Of a DNA stretch of 64,000 nt, positions 1-8,306 are shown in pieces (position 1 is the first letter of the stretch; each line of letters starts with the position of its first letter). Origin of the DNA: Thomasclavelia ramosa DSM 1402 (lineage in GTDB: Bacteria > Bacillota_I > Bacilli_A > Erysipelotrichales > Coprobacillaceae); assembly GCF_014131695.1 (NCBI RefSeq), contig NZ_CP036346.1, positions 1,488,001 through 1,552,000 on the forward strand. Reading direction: 5' to 3'. A program made the position numbers and the translations under genes. Under the pieces are notes generated by a model. That model worked only from the letters and a program-made list of their open reading frames with translations, did not search any database and was not told the DNA's origin.

Positions 1-197
1 CAGCATTAGACAATTTGGTAGTGAAAGAAATTACTCTAGATGATCCAAATGCTCAAACACCACCAGATGCTAAACCAGGTAATGGTGCTATAACTGCGAC
101 AAAAACAGGTGATGATTCTATGATGTTAACATTTGCCTTAGCGGGATTATTGGCTTTAGCTGGCAGTGTGATTGTATTGAAGAAAAAAGAAGAATAA
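1..197 (+). CDS. C-terminal end of a wall-anchored surface protein (partial)
   Basis: The frame is open from the left edge of the window, so this is the 3' end of a longer gene. The last 60 or so residues show a Pro/Asp-rich linker, the motif TKTGDD, a hydrophobic span of about 20 residues and the basic tail KKKEE. This is the layout of a sortase sorting signal (LPXTG-like motif, membrane span, positive tail). The motif is degenerate: TKTGD stands where LPxTGD is expected, so covalent anchoring is likely but not certain. The N-terminal functional domains are outside the window, so the role cannot be named. A hairpin terminator follows directly. Confidence 0.7.
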   Translation, partial: ALDNLVVKEITLDDPNAQTPPDAKPGNGAITATKTGDDSMMLTFALAGLLALAGSVIVLKKKEE

Positions 198-211
198 TTT
201 ATACTTAAGCT

Positions 212-245
212 AAAAAGTCACTGTATATAGTGGCTTTTTTGTTTT
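212..245 (+). terminator. Rho-independent terminator of the surface-protein gene
   Basis: AAAGTCAC pairs with GTGGCTTT (one G-U pair) around a short loop and is followed by a T-rich tract. Confidence 0.8.
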
Positions 246-287
246 GGTTTGTTTTGAGAAACAGGATGATTTATTTAATAAGAAATA

Positions 288-296
288 TGTTATAAT
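288..296 (+). promoter_or_regulatory. Extended -10 promoter element upstream of the broken phosphatase gene
   Basis: TGT directly before TATAAT gives an extended -10 element about 95 bases before the start codon at 393. No good -35 box is visible. Confidence 0.45.
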
Positions 297-392
297 ATTC
301 CTAATATTATTTTATAGTACATTGGTTTAAACAATATTTATTTAAAATACTAAATAAACTTCACATTTATTAGTTAGAAAGGGGAATTTTTA

Positions 393-1184
393 ATGAAGCA
401 GCAAAAATGGAATATTCATACGCATACAACAAGATGTGGGCATGCAACTGGACTAGATATTCAATACATTCAAAGTGCAATTGAGGCTGGATTTACAATG
501 TTAGGATTTAGCGAACATCTGCCTTATCCTGAAATACGGATTTCTGGGGCACGAATGTTTTATGAGCAAAAAGATGAATATATTGCAACGATAAGAAAAT
601 TAAAACAAGATTATCAAGATAAGATTGATATTAAAGTTGGCTATGAGGTTGAGTATTTAAAAGATCATTTTAATGATTTGATGAATTTGAAAAAAGAATG
701 TGATTATATGATTTTGGGACAACATTTTAAATATTTAATTTATGACTATGACAGTTATTGTTCTGATGAGGATGTATATGTTTATGCACAGTAAATAGAG
801 GAGGCATTATCTAAAAATTTTATTACATATGTAGCTCATCCTGACTATTTTATGATGGGGAGAAGGAGTTTTTCAAATGCTTGTGTTGATGCGGCGCATC
901 GAATAGCAAAAGCTAGCATCCGTTATGATACACCGTTAGAAATTAATCTAAATGGTTTTGGATATGGAAAAAAACAATATTATATAAACAATGAATTAAA
1001 GGCATGTTATCCATATCCGTTTCGTGAATTTTGGGAGATAATTGCTATGTATGGTTGTAAAGTAACTTTTGGATATGATGCTCATTCACCACTTACGTTA
1101 TTAGAGCGTGAGCGGGAATGTTGGGCTCTAGATATTTTAAGTGATCTACCACTTAATTTTATTGACCATATCGAATTAAAATGA
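393..1184 (+). pseudogene. Histidinol-phosphatase-like PHP-domain gene with an in-frame stop
   Basis: Two open stretches (393-794 and 795-1184) lie in the same frame, separated only by a TAA codon at 792-794. Read through, they give one protein of about 263 residues with PHP-superfamily features: metal-binding HTHTTRCGH at residues 9-17 and a C-terminal TFGYDAHSP motif with a likely metal-binding Asp-His. The family (HisJ-type histidinol-phosphate phosphatase) is usually about 260-270 residues, so nothing else is missing. An internal ATG at 852 has no good ribosome binding site. A GGGG-containing site precedes 393. Most likely a recent nonsense mutation; a sequencing error is possible. No other his genes are near, so the true substrate is uncertain. 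Confidence 0.8.
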
Positions 1185-1277
1185 GCTTTATAGATAAAAT
1201 ATTATGCTTAAAAATTATTATTAACTATATTTTTTGATTCAAATAAGATTAGTAATTTAAGAAAAAGGAGATTAGAA

Positions 1278-1761
1278 ATGTTGTACTCAAAGAAGATAAA
1301 TATGGCAGATATTAGAGCAAGAATATGAGTATGTTTCTAATGTTCTAGAAGACAAAAATGATTTTGAAAATAAAATTTTGCCAGGTTATATTAATTCTTC
1401 CAACGGGATTGGACTTCTTGAGGGATGGGTTCCGGAAACAGAAGTGTTTTTATGGAAGATGATCAAATTATTGACTGATTTAGGATTGGACATTACTTGA
1501 CTGAAAAGTTGGCTCATGGTACCGGACATATCGGATATGTAATAAAAAAGAATATAGAGGAAACGGGCATACTGTGAAGGATTAAAGGTAACTCTTCAAA
1601 TAGCTAAAAATATTATTAAAGAGGATAAAATATATCTGTCAGTCCATAAAAATAATCTAGCTTCATTAAAAATCCAATAAAAAAATGGTGCATATATTCA
1701 TCATGAAGACGATAAGAAATTTTATACACGAATAAAAAATCAGTTTAAAGCTACTCTATAA
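1278..1761 (+). pseudogene. Degraded GNAT-family N-acetyltransferase
   Basis: No long open frame exists here, but stitching frames together gives a recognisable GNAT acetyltransferase. An ATG with the upstream site AAGGAG starts it. Pieces in order are QEYEYVSNVLEDKND, LLEGWVPETEVFL, EDDQIID, a stop, FRIGHYLTEKLAHG, GHIGYVIKKEYRGNG (the acetyl-CoA binding region), EGLKVTLQIAKNI, YLSVHKNNLASLKIQ, a TAA, then KNGAYIHHEDDKKFYTRIK. At least three frameshifts (near 1315, 1450 and 1550) and two in-frame stops (1476-1478 and 1678-1680) are needed. It is clearly non-functional and more decayed than the phosphatase gene before it. Together the two mark a decaying accessory stretch. Confidence 0.8.
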
Positions 1762-1894
1762 TTAATTAAATACTAGTAAAGCCGGCTAAAAACAATGTAC
1801 AATAAATAATGGGTTATTTTTAAATACTAATAAATAACTTGAATTAAAAAAATAACTATATTTTAATTTGGAAAGGAAGGTATGCATGCCTGTT

Positions 1895-1923
1895 AATTGC
1901 TAGTTTAGCAAAGCTAGGCAATT
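1895..1923 (+). other. Imperfect inverted repeat in the leader of the HAD gene
   Basis: AATTGCTAG and CTAGGCAATT can pair with one bulged G around a 10-base loop. There is no T-tract, so it is not an obvious terminator; it may be a leader hairpin or an operator. Confidence 0.35.
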
Positions 1924-1962
1924 GAGATTATTAGTTGCGTACTAAAGGGAGTGGAATTATAT

Positions 1963-2727
1963 ATGAGAAAATATTTCTTTTTTGACATTGACGGAACATT
2001 AACTAATAGTAATCCTGGGGGAATTATTTTACCCTCAACTTTTGAAACATTAGATAAGTTAAGAAAAAATGGTCATTTTGTTGCAATTGCGACAGGAAGA
2101 GCGCACTGGATGGCAATGGATTTTAGTCATGAATCAAAAATTGATAATCTAGTTTGTGATGGGGGAAATGGTTTAGTCATAAATGGAGAATTACTAGGAA
2201 TTGAACCATTAGATAAAAATATTTGTTTAGAAATAATTGATGAGTGCATAGAAAAGAAATTTCCTTTCGGTGTATCTTTAGGGGATGTTCCTGAACTATA
2301 TACATGTAATGAGTGGCTAAGTAATTTTAAAATGCATACAAAAATTATTGTAGACCCACAGATTGATTTTCATCGGGTTGATAATATTTATAAGATTTTT
2401 ATTATGGCTACACACAAGCAGGAAGCTGAGTTGACTGCAATCCATAAACTTGGTTATATGCGATATCATGGTGATCAATTAATTGTTGAGCCGTTGGAAA
2501 AATATCGTGGAATTTTGAAAATGATTGAAATACAAGGAGGAAAACCTGAAGATATAGTTGTTTTTGGTGATGGACATAATGATATTTCAATGATGCGACA
2601 AGCACCTATTTCAATTGCAATGGGAAATGCAATTGATGAGGTAAAAGAAGTAGCTACATATATAACTAAATCTAATCAAGAAGATGGGATTGAATATGCT
2701 TGTAAACATTTTGGATGGATAGATTAG
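1963..2727 (+). CDS. HAD-superfamily hydrolase (Cof-type, IIB)
   Basis: A 254-residue cytoplasmic phosphatase of the HAD superfamily, probably acting on a sugar phosphate or similar small phosphate ester. Motif I is DIDGT at residues 8-12 (nucleophile D8, acid/base D10), ATGRA carries the motif II Thr, and GDGHND at 202-207 is motif IV. The large cap between motifs II and III is of the Cof/YbiV type. I chose the ATG at 1963, about 11 bases after AAAGGGAG; a GTG at 1951 would overlap the ribosome binding site. It stands alone between a decayed region and a small membrane-protein gene. The substrate cannot be told from sequence. Confidence 0.85.
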   Translation: MRKYFFFDIDGTLTNSNPGGIILPSTFETLDKLRKNGHFVAIATGRAHWMAMDFSHESKIDNLVCDGGNGLVINGELLGIEPLDKNICLEIIDECIEKKFPFGVSLGDVPELYTCNEWLSNFKMHTKIIVDPQIDFHRVDNIYKIFIMATHKQEAELTAIHKLGYMRYHGDQLIVEPLEKYRGILKMIEIQGGKPEDIVVFGDGHNDISMMRQAPISIAMGNAIDEVKEVATYITKSNQEDGIEYACKHFGWID

Positions 2728-2734
2728 CTAAATG

Positions 2735-2743
2735 TGGTATACT
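2735..2743 (+). promoter_or_regulatory. Extended -10 promoter of the small membrane-protein gene
   Basis: TGG directly before TATACT, located just after the HAD stop codon and about 20 bases before the next start. No convincing -35 box. Confidence 0.5.
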
Positions 2744-2761
2744 ACTAGTAGGTGATGAAAA

Positions 2762-3016
2762 ATGGAACTAATAAAATGGATTTTAATGATAGCAGGTATT
2801 TTGGCTTTTTTAATTATTGGCTGTATGATATTGCTACGTAGTGATGAAAAAAAGCGGAGTCGAACTAAACAGTACCAAGAAAATATTGATATGCTCAACG
2901 AAACTAATGAAATGTTAGATACTACATTAATGGAATTAGAATCTTATAATGAACCGCTAAAGAAGATATGTGAACATATTGATAACTTTAATCATAAATT
3001 TCTTGGTCAAAAATAA
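2762..3016 (+). CDS. Small single-span membrane protein, DUF948/YtxG-like
   Basis: An 84-residue protein with one N-terminal transmembrane span (about residues 5-25), then LLRS, a charged stretch and an amphipathic helix ending in a YNEPLKKICEHID segment. The same plan, including LLRS after the span and LNAPVETIARFFD near the end, is seen in the DUF948 protein at 18639-18929, so the two look like distant paralogs. The function of DUF948 proteins is poorly known; membrane-tethered coiled-coil roles have been suggested. It has its own likely promoter. The next gene is separated by a T-box leader, so it is probably transcribed alone. Confidence 0.6.
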   Translation: MELIKWILMIAGILAFLIIGCMILLRSDEKKRSRTKQYQENIDMLNETNEMLDTTLMELESYNEPLKKICEHIDNFNHKFLGQK

Positions 3017-3026
3017 CCGAAAACAG

Positions 3027-3054
3027 TTGACATAAGATTATTTTTTCATATAAT
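3027..3054 (+). promoter_or_regulatory. Promoter of the T-box-controlled amino-acid transporter operon
   Basis: TTGACA, 16-base spacer, TATAAT: a strong sigma-A promoter just upstream of the T-box leader. Confidence 0.8.
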
Positions 3055-3065
3055 ACAGGTATATA

Positions 3066-3306
3066 TAAAAACTCGTTGATAAAGAGAGTAATTTAATTAA
3101 GTTTCTTAGCGAACTGGCGTTGGTGAAAGGTCAGTAAACAAGATTAAATGAACCGCACTTTGAAGAGGACTGTTTGAACTAATAGTAGGGCAGTCAGTAT
3201 GTCTACTTTACAGACAAGAGGGGATATAAGACTTTTTATATCAACAAGAGTGGTACCGCGGAAATTTCGTCTCTTAGCTTTTAATTAGCTAAGAGACTTT
3301 TATTTT
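3066..3306 (+). ncRNA. T-box riboswitch, probable arginine (CGC) specifier
   Basis: A tRNA-sensing leader. The T-box sequence TGGTACCGCG lies at 3251-3260 and is followed by a terminator (stem 3269-3279 with 3287-3297, then a T-tract). In Stem I, ATTTAAT after the AGTA motif pairs with ATTAAAT on the far side, leaving GAACCGCA before CTTT. In all three T-boxes of this window the specifier sits directly before ACTT or ACTC (TAC in the tyrS leader), so here it reads CGC (3154-3156), an arginine codon. Uncharged tRNA-Arg should stop termination and turn on the transporter. CCG (Pro) is the alternative if the register is off by one. Confidence 0.9.
3269..3306 (+). terminator. T-box regulatory terminator
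   Basis: An 11-bp perfect stem GTCTCTTAGCT/AGCTAAGAGAC with a TTTTATTTT tail; it competes with the T-box antiterminator. Confidence 0.85.
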
Positions 3307-3337
3307 ACGCAAGGATAGGAAAGGAAAGGTAAGAAAA

Positions 3338-4081
3338 ATGAAGAAATTATTAAAAGTATTATTAGTATGTACGATGGCATTTACACTTGCTGCCTGCGGC
3401 GGAAACAGCGGTAGTGATGGTACGAAAGAAATTTTGATTGGGATTTCTCCAGATTATCCACCATATGAGTCTTTAGAGGGCAAAGATATGGTTGGATTTG
3501 ATATTGATATGACTAAAGAGTTGTTTAAAATTATGAATGATAACGGTGGTAATTATGAATATAAATTTAAACAAATGTCATTTGATACAATTTCTACAAG
3601 TCTGATTTCTGATCAAATTGATTTAGGAATTTCTGGATTTACAATGCATAAAGACTGGGATGTATTATGGTCAGACAAATACAATGATTCTAGACAAGTT
3701 GCTTTAGTTGCTAATGATAGTACAATTACTACTAAAGCTGATTTAGAGGGTAAAAATATTGGAGCTCAATTGGCTGCTACTGGTGAAAGTGTAGCTAATG
3801 ATATTAAAGATGCTAAAGTTAAAGCAGTAAAAGATGTTAAAGTTTTAATTGAAACTTTAAATTCTGGTGGGATTGATGCAATCATCTTAGATGAAGCAGT
3901 TGCTAAAAACTATGTAGAACAAGGCGGATATAAGATGTTAGATGAAACTTTATTAGAAGAAGAAAATTTAATCATCGCTAATAAAGGAAGTGAAGATTTA
4001 ATTAAAGACATCAACAAAGCACTTGCTGAATTCATTAAATCAGATAAATATCAAGAATTAAAAACTAAGTGGGGAGCATAA
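3338..4081 (+). CDS. Amino-acid ABC transporter substrate-binding lipoprotein
   Basis: A 247-residue extracellular binding protein of the polar amino-acid uptake family (SBP_bac_3). A lipoprotein signal peptide with lipobox LAAC (lipidated C20) is followed by a Gly/Ser linker and a typical start of the domain, IGISPDYPPYE, then GFDIDMTKEL and the DLGISGFT region. It captures the substrate outside and hands it to the permease encoded next. The arginine-type T-box upstream suggests arginine or another basic amino acid, but family members also bind cystine, glutamine or histidine, so specificity is inferred from the leader only. First gene of the operon binding protein, permease, ATPase, aminotransferase. 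Confidence 0.9.
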   Translation: MKKLLKVLLVCTMAFTLAACGGNSGSDGTKEILIGISPDYPPYESLEGKDMVGFDIDMTKELFKIMNDNGGNYEYKFKQMSFDTISTSLISDQIDLGISGFTMHKDWDVLWSDKYNDSRQVALVANDSTITTKADLEGKNIGAQLAATGESVANDIKDAKVKAVKDVKVLIETLNSGGIDAIILDEAVAKNYVEQGGYKMLDETLLEEENLIIANKGSEDLIKDINKALAEFIKSDKYQELKTKWGA

Positions 4082-4083
4082 AC

Positions 4084-4764
4084 GTGGATGCATTAGTTGC
4101 TTTTTGCACAGCAGACAATTTGATTTTTTTACTACAAGGGGCTGGTAAATCTTTATTACTAGCCGCTTGTGCTTTGTTTTTTGGCCTTATTCTTGGGGTT
4201 TTAGGTGCTGCTGCAAAAATTTCAAAACATAAAATACTAAGACTTATTGGAAATGTTTACGTTGAATTGATACGTGGAACGCCCATGTTGTTACAAATAC
4301 TTTTTCTCTATATTGCTTTTCCGTTATTAATGCGTTCGATTACTGGGGAAAGATTTATTCCTGATCCATATGTTTGTGGTGCTATTGCGATGAGTATTAA
4401 TAGTGGTGCATATTCGACAGAATTGATCCGTAGTGGAATTATGGGAGTTGATAAAGGTCAATGGGAAGCTTGTGAAGTATTAGGACTAAATTATACACAA
4501 ACAATGAAATTAATCATTTTGCCTCAGGCGTTTAAAAGAATCATTCCTCCAATCGTCAGTGAGTTCATTACTTTAATTAAAGATTCATCACTAATTTCGG
4601 TTCTAGGAGCAACTGAATTATTATATTCAGCACAAATTTTGGGGGCGAATACATTTAATTTGATTCCGCCATTATTGGCCTCTGCTGTATTATATTTAAT
4701 TATGACCTTAACAACATCTTATTTTGCGAGAAAGATAGAAAGGCGGTTATCTGTAAGTGATTAA
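4084..4764 (+). CDS. Amino-acid ABC transporter permease
   Basis: A 226-residue inner-membrane permease of the HisMQ type. It has about five hydrophobic spans, the family motif [11 protein letters not shown] near residues 61-71, and the cytoplasmic EAA loop at 128-134 (EACEVLG), which contacts the ATPase. I chose the GTG at 4084, which sits 7 bases after GGGGAG, over the in-frame GTG at 4069, which lies inside the preceding gene. It begins two bases after the binding-protein stop and overlaps the ATPase gene by 8 bases, so the three are translationally coupled. A single permease gene implies a homodimeric channel. Confidence 0.88.
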   Translation: MDALVAFCTADNLIFLLQGAGKSLLLAACALFFGLILGVLGAAAKISKHKILRLIGNVYVELIRGTPMLLQILFLYIAFPLLMRSITGERFIPDPYVCGAIAMSINSGAYSTELIRSGIMGVDKGQWEACEVLGLNYTQTMKLIILPQAFKRIIPPIVSEFITLIKDSSLISVLGATELLYSAQILGANTFNLIPPLLASAVLYLIMTLTTSYFARKIERRLSVSD

Positions 4765-5485
4765 AGTTGAGCATATTACTAAAAAATTTAACGATTTAAA
4801 AGCAGTGAATGATGTCTCTTTAGAAATAAGAAAAGGAGAAATCGTTTGTTTGATTGGACCTAGTGGAAGTGGGAAAAGTACAGTGTTACGTTGTATTAAT
4901 GGATTAGAAATTCCTGAAGAAGGAACTGTTTTCATAAATGAGCAGCCATTGAATGCTAAAAACCCTCAAGCATTTAAAGAACTTCGTAGCAAAATGGGAT
5001 TTGTTTTTCAGCATTTTAATCTTTTTCCACATAAAACAGTTTTAGAAAATCTAACATTAGCTCCAATTCAGGTTTTGGGAATGGAACAAGAGGCAGCGAA
5101 TCAAAAAGCATTAGAGCTGTTAAAACGAGTTGGATTGAGTGATAAAAAAGATGTTTATCCAAATAAATTATCGGGTGGGCAAAAACAGCGTGTTGCTATT
5201 GCTAGAGCACTATGTTTAGGACCGGAAGTGATGTTGTTTGATGAGCCGACTAGTGCGTTAGATCCTGAAATGGTTATCGAAGTATTGGAAGTAATGCAGG
5301 AATTAGCAAAAGAAGGAATGACAATGGTGGTAGTAACTCATGAAATGGGGTTTGCAAGAACAGTTGGAGATCGTGTGATTTTCTTAGAAAATGGAAAAAT
5401 TATTGAAGAAGCAAAGTCGGAGGATTTCTTTACACATCCAAAATCAGAGCGTGCAAAAGATTTCTTAAGTAAGGTGATGCATTAA
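4757..5485 (+). CDS. Amino-acid ABC transporter ATP-binding protein
   Basis: A 242-residue ABC ATPase that powers the transporter. Walker A is GPSGSGKS at 34-41, the Q-loop lies in FVFQHFNLF, the signature LSGGQ is at 138-142, Walker B VMLFDE at 158-163 and the H-loop in VVTHEMG near 195. The HFNLFPH and DPE motifs are typical of the polar amino-acid (GlnQ/HisP) class. It starts with GTG and overlaps the end of the permease gene; its TAA shares a base with the ATG of the aminotransferase. No odd features. Confidence 0.92.
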   Translation: MIKVEHITKKFNDLKAVNDVSLEIRKGEIVCLIGPSGSGKSTVLRCINGLEIPEEGTVFINEQPLNAKNPQAFKELRSKMGFVFQHFNLFPHKTVLENLTLAPIQVLGMEQEAANQKALELLKRVGLSDKKDVYPNKLSGGQKQRVAIARALCLGPEVMLFDEPTSALDPEMVIEVLEVMQELAKEGMTMVVVTHEMGFARTVGDRVIFLENGKIIEEAKSEDFFTHPKSERAKDFLSKVMH

Positions 5486-6594
5486 TGAAAATTGATTTAT
5501 TTGATGTTGAAGCTTGGATGACTGAATATGAAACCAACTATCGATATAATTTGGCGGAAACTTGTGTAGCTTCAATGAGTATTAATGATTTATTAGAATT
5601 GGTTGAAAATAAAAAAGGAGTCATTGATAATTTATTAAATACTAAATTGGACTATGGACCTATTGTTGGTAGTCAAAGATTGCGGGAAGGGATTGCAAGA
5701 TTATACCAAAATGGTGATGCCGATAACATTACGATTAGTCATGGCTGTATCAATGCTAATGAGATGGTTTTAATTTCTTTGCTCGAAGCTGGTGATCATT
5801 TAATTACGATTACACCGACATACCAACAATTTTATTCTTTTCCAGAATCATTAGGTGTTGAAACTACGCTTATTCCGTTGTTGGAGGAAAATGATTGGTT
5901 ACCTCGGTTAAGTGATTTCGAAAATGCAATTAAGGATAATACAAAAATGATTTGTCTCGTTAATCCTAATAATCCAACAAGTACAAAATTTTCTAGAGAG
6001 TTTCTAGAAAATTTGACTGATTTAGCAAAAGAATACCACTTATATATTCTTTGTGATGAGGTGTATCAAGGATTAGGTGATGGTGAAGTCGCAATCAGTG
6101 ATTTATATGATAAAGGGATATCTACAGCCTCTTTATCTAAAGTTACATCATTTGCTGGTTTACGGTTAGGCTGGGTAAAAGCTAATTATGAAGTAATTAA
6201 ACTGATAAATGATCGTCGTGATTATCATATTATTTCAACAGGTTATCTTAACGATTATCTTGGAACTTTAGTTATTGAAAATTATCACAAGATACTTGAA
6301 CGAAGTAGAAAAATTATTAATACTAATCGACAGATTCTCATTGATTGGTTAGCTCAAGAGCCATTGGTTGATTGCGTTGTTCCTGAAGCTGGAACAATAG
6401 CCTTTTTAAAATATCATCTTTCGATAAAGTCTAGGGAACTTTGTGCTAAATTACAACAGGATACAGGAGTGTTTTTTGTTCCAGGGGCATGTTTTGATCA
6501 AGAATATCATTTACGTTTTGGCTTTGCTAATAACAGTGACGAAATAAAAACAGGATTACAATTATTTTCAAAATGGCTTAAAGAAAATGCTTAA
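5485..6594 (+). CDS. PLP-dependent aminotransferase, class I/II
   Basis: A 369-residue cytoplasmic fold-type I aminotransferase. Key signs are NPNNPTS at 160-166, DEVY at 191-194 and the PLP-binding lysine K219 in SLSKVTSFAGLRLGW. It transfers an amino group from an amino acid to a 2-oxo acid; the substrate is not clear from motifs. Its ATG overlaps the ATPase stop codon by one base (TAATG), so it belongs to the T-box-controlled transport operon. This suggests it acts on the imported amino acid or a product of it. The arginine-type T-box makes an arginine- or ornithine-related substrate possible, but this is inference. Confidence 0.85.
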   Translation: MKIDLFDVEAWMTEYETNYRYNLAETCVASMSINDLLELVENKKGVIDNLLNTKLDYGPIVGSQRLREGIARLYQNGDADNITISHGCINANEMVLISLLEAGDHLITITPTYQQFYSFPESLGVETTLIPLLEENDWLPRLSDFENAIKDNTKMICLVNPNNPTSTKFSREFLENLTDLAKEYHLYILCDEVYQGLGDGEVAISDLYDKGISTASLSKVTSFAGLRLGWVKANYEVIKLINDRRDYHIISTGYLNDYLGTLVIENYHKILERSRKIINTNRQILIDWLAQEPLVDCVVPEAGTIAFLKYHLSIKSRELCAKLQQDTGVFFVPGACFDQEYHLRFGFANNSDEIKTGLQLFSKWLKENA

Positions 6595-6616
6595 TTTTAT
6601 TCTTTAAGCTTTTTTA
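6589..6616. terminator. Bidirectional terminator between convergent genes
   Basis: GCTTAA/TTAAGC stem around a T-rich loop, followed by a T-run on the + strand. It overlaps the stop codons of both the aminotransferase and the minus-strand flippase gene. Confidence 0.65.
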
Positions 6617-7911
6617 TTATCGATAAATAGATATTTATAACAAGCGACCATATTAATAAATAGTGCAACGACAATGCCGATTAACATACTGACAGCTATA
6701 CTGAAAACCCCTAGTGACTGACTAAGAAAATATATTAAAACTATTTCTAAAGTACATTGAATGATGCTGATTGCAAACATTAAACGATTTTTATTCAAAG
6801 CTTGAAGCAGTGCACTAAGAGGGGTTTCTAAATAAAAGATAGTGAATGGAATGCACATATATTTTAAATAAGTAGCTCCGCTTGTTGTATCATAAAGGAT
6901 TTTTAAACAAACTTCTGGATATAAATAAAAAATCAATGTAAACGGTAGACTAATTAAAAAACTACCAATCATAGCAATTAGAATATGATATCTAGCAGCG
7001 CTGATTTTATGATAAACTACATCATTAGTGATGATCGGGAGAATCAGGCGATAAATTACGCCATTAAAAAAAGTGGGTGTAACTAATAATGATATGACAT
7101 AACCGCTTATAATTGCATATTGTTGATGGATCATACTTTCTTTTAAACCGAATTTGGTTAAAACATAGACGAGGATGATTGGCTCTAGAAAGCTAACTAA
7201 ACATTGATATAAACGTGAACCGGTTAATGGCATAGCGATATTTAACATATCTTTAATTTGCAAATTATTGACAATACTCTGCTTATTAAAGGTTGTAATA
7301 TGATGGTCCTTGAGACGGGTTGTCAAATAGAGGATGGATGCTAATTCACCAACAGACATTGCCAGTGTTGCAAAACTAACTAGATAGGTATCTGTTAAGA
7401 AAGAAAATTGTCTAATCATTAAATAACTAAAACTTAATCGAGCAACTTCTTCGACAAAGCCAGCTTTAGCAACTAAAAAGACATTTTGTTTCGCTAAAAA
7501 ATAATTTTTAATTATTCCACTAATCCCTACGAGCGGAATAAACAATGCCAGTGACAACAAAGGATAGAAAGCACCCTCATTTTTTAAAAGGTTATGACTA
7601 ATAAATTTCGATGAAAAAAGTAAGGCACTCATGACAATTATACAAGTAAAAAGACAAATCGTTAAACCGGAGATGACAATTTTTTTATTATTATATTTAG
7701 GGTTTGCTACAAGTCGAAAGACTGCTGAAGGAATTCCTAATTGACCTAAGGTAATGCATAATGAAACCGTTGGCATTACTAAGATATATAGTGCCATCGC
7801 TTCTTGTCCTAATTGTCGCGCTAAAATCATGCGATTAAGAATACTAAACAATTTTGTGATTGCTGAACTAGCGGAAAGAATGATAAAAGAATTTATTAGT
7901 TTTCTTTTCAT
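6604..7911 (-). CDS. spoVB: SpoVB-like polysaccharide/lipid flippase (MOP superfamily)
   Basis: A 435-residue membrane protein with about 12 hydrophobic spans, opening with a conserved motif of the SpoVB/MurJ-type MOP exporters (SASSAITKLFSILNRMILARQLG region). In Bacillus, SpoVB is needed for spore cortex synthesis and is thought to flip lipid-linked precursors. The neighbour on the other strand is a ComN-like gene, as in Bacillus subtilis, where comN and spoVB are adjacent; this supports the name. AAGGAAG precedes the start on the minus strand. It is a bit shorter than Bacillus SpoVB (about 518). It may instead serve another MOP role, such as capsule export. Confidence 0.75.
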   Translation of the reverse strand: MKRKLINSFIILSASSAITKLFSILNRMILARQLGQEAMALYILVMPTVSLCITLGQLGIPSAVFRLVANPKYNNKKIVISGLTICLFTCIIVMSALLFSSKFISHNLLKNEGAFYPLLSLALFIPLVGISGIIKNYFLAKQNVFLVAKAGFVEEVARLSFSYLMIRQFSFLTDTYLVSFATLAMSVGELASILYLTTRLKDHHITTFNKQSIVNNLQIKDMLNIAMPLTGSRLYQCLVSFLEPIILVYVLTKFGLKESMIHQQYAIISGYVISLLVTPTFFNGVIYRLILPIITNDVVYHKISAARYHILIAMIGSFLISLPFTLIFYLYPEVCLKILYDTTSGATYLKYMCIPFTIFYLETPLSALLQALNKNRLMFAISIIQCTLEIVLIYFLSQSLGVFSIAVSMLIGIVVALFINMVACYKYLFIDNKKA

Positions 7912-7978
7912 AAAGCACTTCCTTTCTGGTGAAATTTGTCATATAATATGTAAGTGACTTTTGAATGGAGGGCTGAAA

Positions 7979-8269
7979 ATGGAATCGATTAATGATTTTA
8001 AATTTAATAAACGTGACCTAAATTTTTTAATAAAACTAAAAGCCCGTGATTTTAAACAGCAGAATATTCATAATATTTCTGAACAACAAATTAAAGACTA
8101 CTTATTTGAGCGCAAATGGAAACAAAGAGATGCCGTTCCCATGTGTGAAATAATTGATGATATCATGAATTTAGATTTTTCTGAAATTTTTGATTATCTG
8201 AGTTTACAAGTAGTTAAAGAAGCATCTCGTTTGAGTATAAATGATTTTTCGGACTTTATTTCAAAATAG
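7979..8269 (+). CDS. comN: ComN-like post-transcriptional regulator
   Basis: A 96-residue acidic/basic helical protein without membrane spans. The length, the N-terminal ELNFLIKLKARDF-like segment and the position between spoVB and recJ match ComN (YrzD) of Bacillus, a small regulator acting on mRNA of a late competence gene. The match rests largely on size and gene order; I cannot confirm family membership without a profile search. The ATG at 7979 was chosen because TGGAGGG lies 6 bases upstream. A terminator hairpin starts at its stop codon. Confidence 0.5.
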   Translation: MESINDFKFNKRDLNFLIKLKARDFKQQNIHNISEQQIKDYLFERKWKQRDAVPMCEIIDDIMNLDFSEIFDYLSLQVVKEASRLSINDFSDFISK

Positions 8270-8293
8270 TTGCTAAGGCAACTATTTTTCTTT
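8268..8293 (+). terminator. Terminator between comN-like gene and recJ
   Basis: AGTTGC/GCAACT stem with a TAAG loop and an ATTTTTCTTT tail. It overlaps the upstream stop codon and ends just before the recJ ribosome binding site, so some readthrough is likely. Confidence 0.7.
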
Positions 8294-8306
8294 GAAAGGA
8301 GATTAT

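Noticed and set aside
1895-1923. Insertion-sequence end or terminator
   Set aside because: The inverted repeat is short and imperfect, there is no partner repeat, transposase or T-tract nearby.
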